Assembly: GCF_010120595.1 (NCBI RefSeq)
Contig: NZ_CP038020.1
Location: forward strand, 1,488,001-1,552,000
DNA: 64,000 nucleotides
Origin: Streptococcus thermophilus
GTDB taxonomy: Bacteria > Bacillota > Bacilli > Lactobacillales > Streptococcaceae
Direction of reading: 5' to 3'
The notes under the pieces are model-generated. The model was not told the DNA's origin and did no database searches. It saw only the letters and a program-made list of their open reading frames with translations. Both the position numbers and the translations under genes were made by a program. Shown here piece after piece: positions 1 to 8,391 of this stretch; the stretch's first letter is position 1, and each line of letters opens with the position of its first letter.

Positions 1-153
1 CCCATCTAGGGCTTTTTTACTTGAACGATCCTGATTAGCAAAAAAAGCAGATGCACCAGAAAGACCAAGTGCAAGCCCAGCCCCTCCAATACCTGATTTT
101 TTAAGAAATTCACGACGGTCCATTTTTTGGTCTAAAAATTTTTTATCAGTCAT
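1..153 (-). CDS. efeB: Deferrochelatase/Dyp-type peroxidase EfeB, N-terminal part (runs off window)
   Basis: Only the first 51 codons are in the window. They start with a short cytoplasmic leader and then a twin-arginine signal: DRREFLKK at about residues 12-19, followed by a Gly/Ala/Leu-rich segment and an A-S-A cleavage-like site near residue 35. EfeB is a heme-dependent peroxidase exported folded by Tat, where it takes iron from heme or oxidises Fe(II) for EfeU. The identification rests on the Tat signal plus the position 5 bp behind efeM, the usual efeO/M-efeB order; the catalytic domain is outside the window, so the family call is inference from context. A matching TatAC pair should lie nearby, outside this window. 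Confidence 0.75.
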   Translation of the reverse strand, partial: MTDKKFLDQKMDRREFLKKSGIGGAGLALGLSGASAFFANQDRSSKKALDG

Positions 154-158
154 TTTTC

Positions 159-1037
159 TTATTTCCCATCTAGGATAACACCCATTTGTGATAATGGTTC
201 ACCAAGTTTAGTTACAGCTTCGGCCAATTCCTTAGTATCTGCCTCACTCAAATCTGTATAAGACTTATAGTTTTTCTCATCAATCATGTGTTTGTCCAAA
301 AGACCATTGACATTCTTGAATTCTGTTTCCAAAGTCTTAACAAGCTTAGCATCTTTCTTCTGGATCAATGGCTTGAAGAGTTCAAAGATTTTTTCTGCCC
401 CTTCAATATTGGCACGGAAGTCGTAGAGGTCAGTGTGTGAGAAGACTTCTTCTTCACCTGTAATCTTTTGAGTGGCCACTTCGTTAAGAAGGTCTACTGC
501 TCCTGTCAACATGATATCTGGAGTGACTTTAACAGTTGCGATTTTAGCCTTGAGTTCTTTAATATCGTTAACCAATTGATCTGCATAGGCATAGGCAGTT
601 GTACCCTCTGTCGTGTTGTCTTGCCACATGATGCGTTCAATACGGTGGAACCCTAACCAGCCGTCTTCTGATTTATTTTCGTCCATGTAATCAACCAAAC
701 GGTAGTCGATTTTCACGTCAGACTCACCAAAGCTTTCTGCAATTGGCTCTGAACGTTCGTAAGCCATACGGATCAATGGGTATTGCTTCCTGGCTTCTTC
801 AAGATTTCCTGACTTGAGGGTCTCACTGAATCCTTCGGTATCTTTCAAAAGCTGATCGATTTCGCCTTCCACGAAAGTTTTGTAATCACTTGTGGCCTGC
901 TTCAATAGCTTTTGCTCACTAGCTGTGAGTTTTGAGCTAGTTGAGCTTGAATGACTTGAATTGCCAGATTTGGCACAAGCCGTCAATAAAAGTCCTGATG
1001 CTAAAAGAATAACACCAAGTTTGCTAAGTTTTTTCAT
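159..1037 (-). CDS. efeM: Iron uptake lipoprotein EfeM/EfeO-like (M75 imelysin domain)
   Basis: A 292-residue exported lipoprotein. Residues 1-20 form a lipoprotein signal with lipobox LTAC (Cys21), then a Ser-rich linker. The rest is an imelysin/M75-type helical domain with the diagnostic motif GFHRIERIMW; the HxxE pair is His131/Glu134, thought to bind metal in this family. There is no cupredoxin domain, so it is EfeM-like rather than full EfeO. It would sit outside the membrane and pass Fe to the EfeU permease together with EfeB, whose start lies 5 bp downstream. The ATG is preceded by AGGAG. A strong inverted repeat lies upstream (1090-1123) and could be the iron-responsive operator. All visible motifs are intact. 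Confidence 0.88.
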   Translation of the reverse strand: MKKLSKLGVILLASGLLLTACAKSGNSSHSSSTSSKLTASEQKLLKQATSDYKTFVEGEIDQLLKDTEGFSETLKSGNLEEARKQYPLIRMAYERSEPIAESFGESDVKIDYRLVDYMDENKSEDGWLGFHRIERIMWQDNTTEGTTAYAYADQLVNDIKELKAKIATVKVTPDIMLTGAVDLLNEVATQKITGEEEVFSHTDLYDFRANIEGAEKIFELFKPLIQKKDAKLVKTLETEFKNVNGLLDKHMIDEKNYKSYTDLSEADTKELAEAVTKLGEPLSQMGVILDGK

Positions 1038-1089
1038 GAATGTCTCCTATTTTCAAGATAGTGTTCGACATTTGTCGTTATATATGTGA

Positions 1090-1123
1090 ATCGTCGTTTT
1101 ATCATTAATAATGAACGAACGAT
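1090..1123. promoter_or_regulatory. Inverted repeat upstream of efeM, possible metal-responsive operator
   Basis: A perfect 13-nt palindrome TCATTAATAATGA (1102-1114) is nested in longer imperfect arms: ATCGTCGTT at 1090-1098 faces AACGAACGAT at 1114-1123 with one extra base. It lies 50-85 bp upstream of the efeM start, and TCATTA/TAATGA resembles half-sites of Fur/PerR-type boxes. Assignment to a regulator is inference; the symmetry is seen directly. A terminator is unlikely because no T-run follows on either strand. Confidence 0.45.
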
Positions 1124-1250
1124 GGTAAGTCAATTATGATCTCTCGTATGTAAGAGAACATAATCTAAAATAACAGCAGAAACCAGCGCTGTCAACGGTT
1201 TTAGGCTATTTAAGAACTATTCTAAAGAGCAGATAAAAATGATTCTAAAT

Positions 1251-1280
1251 AAAAGAAAAACAACAGGAAATAACCTGTTG
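1251..1280 (-). terminator. Rho-independent terminator of the pullulanase-type pseudogene
   Basis: CAACAGG (1261-1267), a 6-nt loop and CCTGTTG (1274-1280) form a perfect 7-bp stem. Read on the minus strand it is followed by TTTTTCTTTT. It starts 8 bp after the stop codon at 1288. Confidence 0.85.
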
Positions 1281-1287
1281 CTACTTA

Positions 1288-4200
1288 TTATTTCGTACGA
1301 CGTTTTCTAAGGAAGCCTAGGCTAAGAATGCTTAGAAGACCTGCCAAAAAGAGTCCACGATTTGTCTTTTCACCAGTAGATGGCAGTTGCTTATCAGTTT
1401 GATGACTAGCTTCAGTTTTAGCCTAACCATTGTCACGATTAACAAGTTCAGCATCTCCAACAAGGTCCTCTTTACCTGAAGCCTTGGCAGTTGTTTTAGT
1501 TGCCTCAGTATCTTTTCCACCAAATGAATTGATCTTTTCTGAAGGCTGATCTACTGCCTCAGTTGGCATCTGAGCATTAGTCAAACGAATAAATTTCGCT
1601 GTTAATGGATCCAAGGTCAAGATGTGATTGTTGATTGCAACATCTGATAAGTCACTAATTCCAGATAGATTGACCTGATTTCCATCCGCCAAAACTATAT
1701 AGGATAGACCATTTGTAATCTTGCTCAAATCAAACTGACGAGACTTGCTATCAGCATTGACATAGACAAGGTAATGGTCACCATTGAAAGCAACAGTTTA
1801 GTATCTCAATACCAAATCTTCTTGAGTGACATTGTTCGTACCTGGAACTGTCAATAGCGTCACACGTGCATCCACATCTGCTTTTGATTTAAAGTTGAAA
1901 GCATCTGTAGTCTTACGTAGGGCGATTAAACCTTTGGCAAAGGCACGTGTTTTCGTATTTTCTGGGAATGACTTAGTATCAGTCGCCTTAGTACAGTCAA
2001 AATGGTTAATGGCGTCACTAAAATCATAAGAATCATGGATAAAGTACGGATAATCAAACGGATTTCCTTTTTCATCAACTAAAAGATGAGCCTTATTCGG
2101 CACCTTGTCCTCAGAAACCGGATAACGATAGGCAGGATCGCGGAACTGTTTCGTACGAGCATATTCCTGACCAGAATGAATAAAGGATGTTCCTTGAGCA
2201 GTCAAGACCATGAGGTTTTCTAGACGCAACCGACGATGAATTACAGCATTATTCTCAGGCTTGCTTGGATCCTTCTTGATTGATTGGGCGATGATATCAA
2301 AAAGGGTCAAATTATCGTGAGCAGCAATATACTGGATAACGTCACCTGGGGAATCAGCCTCAAAGTTAGTTGGTTACGCCTTGATATTGTCAAAAACCTT
2401 ATTAATATCACGTTTTCCACCTGTGATGAAGGCAGGTGTCCCCTCATTTGGATAACCTGATTTGAGGATATTTCGAATATCATCTGAAAATACAGCTACG
2501 GTATCTGTATTCTTCATCCAAGACTGATCGGCAGGCTGAACAGGACTATTTTCATCGCCAGCATAAGTCACCCAGCCCTCACCAAGCATAATGAGGTTTG
2601 GATTTAGAGCGCTTGCAGCAAGGTAAGCCTTCTCGATACTTTCAGCATCATGGTCACCCATCATATCAAAATGGAAACCATCAACCTTGTATTCCTTAGT
2701 AAGATAAGCAATCGAATCCACCAAGACACGACGACTCATATAGTGAGTCGTGCCTAGACGGACCACCTCCAAAACTCGAACGTGGTGTGCCATCAGCATC
2801 CATAAAGTGATAGTAATTTGGCTCAAGGTCTTCAAAAATAGCTGTCTTGGCTGTGTGATTGTAGACTACATCCAAGATAACATCCATACCGTGGGCATGA
2901 ATAGCAGAAACTAAATTCTTGAATTCTTCGATACGTTTAGCTGGATCACTTGGCTTTTCAGAATACATACCCGTCAAAGAGAAATAGTTTTGTGGGTCAT
3001 AACCCCAGTTATAGTTACTGTTACTTGATGCATGGGCATCCAAACGCTTCCCATTTTGCATTTCATTGACAAAATAGTAGCTTAATACTGGCAAAAGCTG
3101 AATATGGGTTACGCCAAGGTCTTTAAGATAATCCAAACGCTCCGGCAAAGGCTGCAAAAGTCCCAAACTGGTGTTTCAATTCAGCTGAAATAGCCTTATC
3201 AGAGGTAAAATCACGGACATGATCCTCATAAATGATGGCATCTTCTCGAGATTTAAAGTTTGGAATCTTAGCGTAGTCAAGATCTTTTGGTCCATAATTA
3301 GCAAGATCTACAAAGGCAGCCTTGGCAATCTTGTGTTCAGGTCCCTGGCTGACATTGTCACTATTCCAAGCGGCCAAAGACTTCGCATACGGATCCAAAA
3401 CGATTACAGACTGATCACCACGTTTGATGCGGTATTGATAGAAATAACCGGTTAAGTTTTCCAAACCAAAATCAGTCGCAAGCAAGTCATCTTGCCAAGT
3501 ACCTCGAAGTCCTTTGCTTAGAGTATGTTCAGCAAGCACCTTATCTTGATTATTCTTATCATAGACAATGATATCTACTTGATCAGCACTTGGTGACCAA
3601 AGGGTCACATGTGCCTTAGTACCATTCTCTTCTAGACGAGCACCCAATTCGCCATCGTAACTGTAGAGGGCAACCTTCAATCGCCAACTATCAGATGTTT
3701 TAAAACTATCATTGCCAAAAGTGACCTTGTAAGGCAGATTTTTCGCAACAAAATCACCAGTTAATGTAGCTTTTTTGAACTTAGTATCCAACTCAAGCTG
3801 TTTAAGAATCACACTGTTACCATCCTTATACGTAACCTTGAGGTCTTTGAGAATGTCTTCAGATGAGACCTCGTCTAAGTTGGTGAAACTAAGTTCTATT
3901 TGGCTTGGACTAAGCTGCTGAGCCCCAGTCAAACGCACATCCTTGACAAAGTAAGGGTTGGTGTAGACTGTCGGATCAGTATCTACATAAACGTGAGTCG
4001 TATAGCTGCCGATAAGATTCGTATGATTAACAGTCGAAACATTGATTTCAGTGTGTGAGCCAGTAGGTGCTGTATTGTACCAAGAAAGGTTGCCTTAGTT
4101 GCTTTCTGACCATACAGCTACACGGATATTCTGAATCTGACGACCTTGTGGCGCTTGATCAACTACTACTGTAAAAACTACCTGCTTCTGAATTAACATT

Positions 4201-6191
4201 AGTGATATAGGTTTGCGTTTTTGTCTTAGCATTACGGAATTCAACTGTTGTCGTTGTCCCTCCTACACCAACTCGTGACCCATCATTTAAAATGTAGTAC
4301 AAATGAATATTGTACAAGCCTATTGAGTTTTTATGACTAGTAGCTTGAACATTTACCGTATAAGTGCCATTAGCTTGTCGTGTGGCTTCATACCAACGAA
4401 TGTCATCTTGGCCATCTTTTTCAGACCAAATAGGTACTTGAACAGTACGAACACCTTTAGAACTATAGACATCACTGATAATGACATCAAAAGTACCAGT
4501 ATCTTTATTGTTATTAACTACTGAAATGGCACTTACTGGTTTATTATGTTTTACATCTACAATAGTTTCAGTGACATAATGACGTTGGTTGGCATTATCT
4601 ACGATGTAAACGTCAGCACGGTAATTTCCTAGAGAATTCTTATGCTCGCTAGTCTTAATAGTAACACGGTAGCAACCGTCAGATTGATGACTAGCCTTAT
4701 GCCAAACGAGATCATCTTGTCTATTAACGAGACTCCATGAAGGAACTAAGACTTCCATAACCCCATTTGGTGCTACGATATTGCGGATAACAGCGTCAAA
4801 AGTGCCTAAATCAGCATTATTCTCAATAACGAGACTTGCACTAGGGCGAGTTTGAGTAACTTCTACCACTTTTTCAGTAATGTAGAAACGCTTATTAGAG
4901 TCATCTACGATGTAGGCATCAGCACGGTAATTTCCTAGAGAATTCTTATGATCTGTTGCTTTGATAGTCACTCGGTAAGAACCGTCGGCTTGACGAGTTG
5001 CCTTATACCAGATAATGTCATCTTGACCATTAATTTCTGACCAAATTGGAACAGAGACTGTTTCAACGCCATTTGGTGCTTTGACATTAGAGATGACAAC
5101 ATCAAAGCTACCAAGAGTTGGATTGTTATTGACAATAGAAATGGTTCCACTCAAATTGCCTTGAGTGGCATCAACCTCAGCACTGGCATTTGCGGTGAAA
5201 CCGTTCTGTATAGTCTATAGTCCACGCTATGGTCAAAGACATGTTTACCTGGCAAGAGATTAGCCGTAGCTGAAAACTGCCATGCACCAGTTTTGGCATT
5301 AAAGCACATGTTTTTGGCACTTGTTGCTGTAAGAGTTGATGATGGGTACTGTGCAACCCAGAAATTCTCAATCCCAAATTGAGAGGTTGAGACAGGGCCG
5401 CGGTAGCCTAGATTGTTCTCATTCAACCAGCTGGCACTTGTTAGAACATCAGGTTGTTATATCCATGCTTACGCATTTCGTTAACCCAAGCTTGGGTGTT
5501 ACGGTTGATATTATAAAGCATCTTAGAGTCTTCGAAATCATTAACCATAACAGTACTCTTTGGAAGGTTCAGTTTTTGTGCAGCTTGGATGTAGAAACGA
5601 GCTTCTGCACGTGCTTCTTCCTCAGTTGTGTATCGAGAAAAATGATAGGTTGATACTTGAAGACCAGCAATTTGAGCATTGCGAACTTGTGAGGGTGCTT
5701 TAGGGTTGTTGTACCAAGTGTCCTCAGTCAACTTGACAACGACACCACCCACACCTTGTGCAAGAGCACGATAGTCATCTACACTGATTTCACCATTATG
5801 GCTGCTGACATCGATAAAAGTCTTTGGTTGCACCTTAAGTGTTGGCGAAGGAACATCTGTAGAATTCGTTAATTTAGCAGGTGTTGCTACAGTGCTGTTT
5901 GATGTTTCAGAATTTGTCGCACTTGTAGAAACTGTTGCACTTTCTGAACTAACAACTGAAGATATTACTAAAGTTGATGCCGTTGCAGCCTCGGAACTCT
6001 GTGAAGCAGGAGACCGTAGATACCGCTGGAGAACTAGCTTTTGCCACTTTACTTGTAGCCGCAGGTTGACAATGATTTCCTTCAGTAACGGAAGGCGTTT
6101 GTGTCGCCACTTCGTCTGCTTGAGCAACCTGTGTTGTGACAGCCAAGAGAACAGCCGCACTATCATAGTAGATAAAATCTTTCGTTCGCAT
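1288..6191 (-). pseudogene. Degraded LPXTG surface protein: GH25 muramidase + 4 GBS_Bsp-like repeats + type I pullulanase
   Basis: One continuous remnant of roughly 1,630 codons. In order: signal peptide from the ATG at 6191 (ending near AQADEV); Ser/Thr-rich linker; GH25 lysozyme domain (about 5860-5240; FIDVSSHNG, VVVKLTEDTWYNN, WVAQYP); four GBS_Bsp-like repeats (about 5150-3990; repeating WSE...W units); pullulanase domains (about 3970-1450); sorting signal LPSTG, hydrophobic segment and RKRR tail ending at 1288. The pullulanase keeps YNWGYDP, DVVYNHT (region I), DGFHFDMMG (II, nucleophile Asp), MLGEGW (III, acid Glu) and AAHDN (IV). Damage seen: frameshifts near 6010, 5445, 5200, 4175, 3150 and 2770, and in-frame stops at 4095, 2374, 1798 and 1423. 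No start codon or intergenic gap separates the muramidase and pullulanase halves, and the fourth repeat runs straight into the pullulanase N-domain. An intact parent would have been a wall-anchored bifunctional hydrolase; alternatively two genes fused before decay. Confidence 0.85.
5209..5222. repeat. 7-bp tandem duplication causing a frameshift
   Basis: TATAGTC occurs twice in direct succession (5209-5215, 5216-5222) at the end of the GH25 domain. Removing one copy restores HSVDYTE in the reading frame, so this is a replication-slippage lesion. A second 1-2 nt indel a few bases downstream is still needed to enter the frame of the GBS_Bsp repeats. Confidence 0.8.
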
Positions 6192-6422
6192 TTAACTTTC
6201 CTTTTGCATTTTTATAATGCTTTAACCATTCTACCATAGAAAAACTCTCATGGAAAAGTCATTATTGAAAATTTTCTAAATAAGACAGAAACATTATAAA
6301 ATTCTAAACGCTAGTAAAATTGCGATTTATCTTATTTGAAAACCCTTTAACTACCTATTCGTATTTAATACTAAAAATGAAAAGAATTTTACGAGATTTA
6401 GCTGAATATGAAAATGTGTGAC

Positions 6423-6453
6423 AAAAGAAAAAATCCTCAAACACCTGTCCGAG
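6423..6453 (-). terminator. Terminator of the dehydrogenase operon
   Basis: On the minus strand CTCGGAC, loop AGGT and GTTTGAG pair over 7 bp (two G-U pairs), followed by GATTTTTTC. It lies 14 bp after the lpd stop and is the only terminator-like structure behind the four-gene operon. Confidence 0.65.
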
Positions 6454-6466
6454 AATTTAATTTATC

Positions 6467-8221
6467 TTATTTACGTTTTGGTAGGTTATGAACAGCTTCT
6501 CCAAGTACATCAGCAAAAGCCTCATACATATTTTCAGAGAAAGTTGGGTGACCATGGATAGATTGCAAGAGTTCATCTACAGTCAGTTCATTTTCCATAA
6601 TAGTTGCTGCTTCGTTAATCAACTCAGCAGCAGCCGGACCAATAATGTGAACTCCAAGGATTTCATGGTATTTCGCATCCGCAACGACTTTAACAAAGCC
6701 ATGAGCTTCATTTGAGGCGATAGCACGTCCATTCCCAGCAAAGCTTGATTTACCAATGAGAACATCACCATATTTAGCGCGTGCATCTTCTTCAGTTAGA
6801 CCACACATTGCTACCTCTGGGTGGGTGTAAACTGCCGCTGGTGTATAATCAAGGTGTGCCTTACGGACATTACCATGCATAGCATTTTCGGCTGCTACTT
6901 CACCCATACGGTAAGCAGCGTGAGCAAGCATCTTAGTTCCGTTTACATCACCAGGGGCGTAAATACCAGGGATAGAAGTTTCTTGGTATTCATTTACTTT
7001 GATACGGCCACGGTCGAGCTCAAGGTTAAGATTTTCAAGACCGTTCAATTGTGGCACACGCCCGATTGATAGAAGGGCACGTTCAGCCACAATCTCTTCG
7101 CCATTATTGAGTTTAAGTGTTAATTGGTTATTGCCTTCAACAATTTCAGAAACACCAACAGATGTCATAATCTTCATACCCTTCTTAGAAAGGATTTTTT
7201 GAAGCTCAAGTGACACTTCTTTATCCATAGCAGGTATGATACGATCAGCCATCTCTACAACTGTTACGTCAACGCCGTATGAAGCATAAACAAGACCAAG
7301 CTCGATACCAACGACACCACCACCCATAACAGCAAGTGATTTAGGCAATTCACGCAAATCAAGAATATCATCTGATGTCATCACAAGTTGTGAATCGATT
7401 CCAGGGATATCAATACGTGATACTTTTGATCCAGTTGCAAGGATGATGTTACGTCCCTTGATTGTTTCTGAGCCAATAGTGACAGTCTTATCAGGGTTAA
7501 CTTGACCAAGACCATTGAAAATAGTTACCTTATTAGCTTTCAAAAGACCTTGCACACCACCAGTAAGGGTCTTAACAACAGAGTTTTTAAAGTCAACCGT
7601 CTTATCCATATCGATGGTGTAGTTTGTTGATGCTAGGTTGATACCACGACCTGCTGCAATTTTAAGTCCATCAAGGATTTCTGCGTTTTTAAGGTAGGTC
7701 TTAGTTGGGATACATCCCTTATTCAAACATGTTCCACCAAATTCTGATTTTTCAACGATGGCAACCTTACCGCCAAGTTGTGCTCCACGGATGGCTGCAT
7801 AGTAACCAGCTGGACCACCACCAACAACAACGATATCATATTCGTTATCAGCAAGGGCTGCTTTTTCTGCTGTCGCTGGAGATGGTTGAGATGGAGCTTT
7901 AGGGACTTCAAGCCCAGCCGCTTCCAATTGAGCAGTTGCTTCTGCAGCTGGTGCGCTTGTAGAATTATCAGCCACAACTTCTCCTTCAGCTCCGATATAA
8001 CCAATCACCTCAGTAACTGGTACTGTTTCACCAGCTTGACGGGTAATCTTCAAAAGAACACCTGAGTCTTCTGCTTCAAGTTCCATGTTTGTCTTATCTG
8101 ACATGATTTCAAGAAGGATATCTCCCTCATTAACCACGTCTCCCTCTTGTTTTTTCCACTCAATGATTTCACCTTCCTGCATATCAACACCGAGCTTAGG
8201 CATAATAATCTCAAAAGCCAT
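6467..8221 (-). CDS. acoL: Dihydrolipoamide dehydrogenase (E3) with N-terminal lipoyl domain
   Basis: A 584-residue E3 that reoxidises dihydrolipoamide on E2 using FAD and NAD+. Residues 1-80 are a lipoyl domain with the lipoylation site in SDKTN (Lys43). After an Ala/Pro linker, the flavoprotein starts near residue 130: YDIVVVGGGPAGYYAA (FAD dinucleotide fold), GGTCLNKGCIPTK (redox disulfide, CxxxxC), a central NAD-binding GGGVVGIE, and the C-terminal HGHPTFSE with the active-site His. A lipoyl-bearing E3 is typical of streptococcal and some other Gram-positive complexes. It is the last gene of the operon E1alpha-E1beta-E2-E3 and is followed by a terminator. Its lipoyl segment is nearly identical in DNA to that of E2. 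The E1 genes decide whether the complex uses acetoin or pyruvate, which is not resolvable here. Confidence 0.93.
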   Translation of the reverse strand: MAFEIIMPKLGVDMQEGEIIEWKKQEGDVVNEGDILLEIMSDKTNMELEAEDSGVLLKITRQAGETVPVTEVIGYIGAEGEVVADNSTSAPAAEATAQLEAAGLEVPKAPSQPSPATAEKAALADNEYDIVVVGGGPAGYYAAIRGAQLGGKVAIVEKSEFGGTCLNKGCIPTKTYLKNAEILDGLKIAAGRGINLASTNYTIDMDKTVDFKNSVVKTLTGGVQGLLKANKVTIFNGLGQVNPDKTVTIGSETIKGRNIILATGSKVSRIDIPGIDSQLVMTSDDILDLRELPKSLAVMGGGVVGIELGLVYASYGVDVTVVEMADRIIPAMDKEVSLELQKILSKKGMKIMTSVGVSEIVEGNNQLTLKLNNGEEIVAERALLSIGRVPQLNGLENLNLELDRGRIKVNEYQETSIPGIYAPGDVNGTKMLAHAAYRMGEVAAENAMHGNVRKAHLDYTPAAVYTHPEVAMCGLTEEDARAKYGDVLIGKSSFAGNGRAIASNEAHGFVKVVADAKYHEILGVHIIGPAAAELINEAATIMENELTVDELLQSIHGHPTFSENMYEAFADVLGEAVHNLPKRK

Positions 8222-8264
8222 TTATAAGATACCAAGAGCGACCAGAAAGCGACTGAAAATTAGG
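7938..8264. repeat. Direct repeat copy 1 (lipoyl domain of E3 plus upstream leader)
   Basis: These 327 bp match 9497-9824 with only scattered differences by eye. The identity covers the first ~95 codons of lpd and continues about 43 bp upstream of its start codon, ending abruptly at TTAGG in both copies. Identity that extends past the start codon indicates segmental duplication or recent gene conversion rather than protein-level constraint. Confidence 0.9.
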
Positions 8265-8365
8265 TGCCCGGCACGTCAGCCTGCTGGCGTAGACGGACGG
8301 TTTATTTTCCAAGCTTTCCGCTCGGGTTCAGTTAAACCCTATGGTTCGCTCTCTCCTTTCTATTT
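8222..8365 (-). repeat. Leader-like intergenic element, copy upstream of lpd
   Basis: Non-coding 170-bp gap between E2 and lpd. On the minus strand it holds, in order: GAAAGGAGAG, a small hairpin GGGTT-6 nt-AACCC, block 1 (8303-8323), about 38 bp, then block 2 (8234-8264), ending 13 nt before the lpd ATG. Block 1 matches 46234-46254 at 17/21 positions and block 2 matches 46167-46197 at 25/31, with nearly all differences transitions. Function unknown; it is placed to act on translation or transcription of the gene behind it. Confidence 0.55.
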
Positions 8366-8391
8366 AAAACTTCAGTTTTTAGATATTTTTC

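Noticed and set aside
1090..1123. Terminator reading of the palindrome upstream of efeM
   Set aside because: No T-run on either strand and no converging gene end.
4333..4524. Plus-strand frame over the GBS_Bsp repeats
   Set aside because: Shadow frame; the minus-strand repeats are clearly coding and repeated at protein level.
7778..8065. Plus-strand open frame over the lipoyl part of lpd, and the similar one at 9283-9624 over E2
   Set aside because: Both are antisense shadows of the duplicated lipoyl segment; same composition, no ribosome site, no family motif.
8050..8235. Possible small leader peptide running into the lpd start
   Set aside because: The frame lies mostly inside the lpd coding region in another frame; the E2 leader has GTG behind GAAAGGAGAGG but the lpd leader has no start codon at that place, so the two do not support each other.
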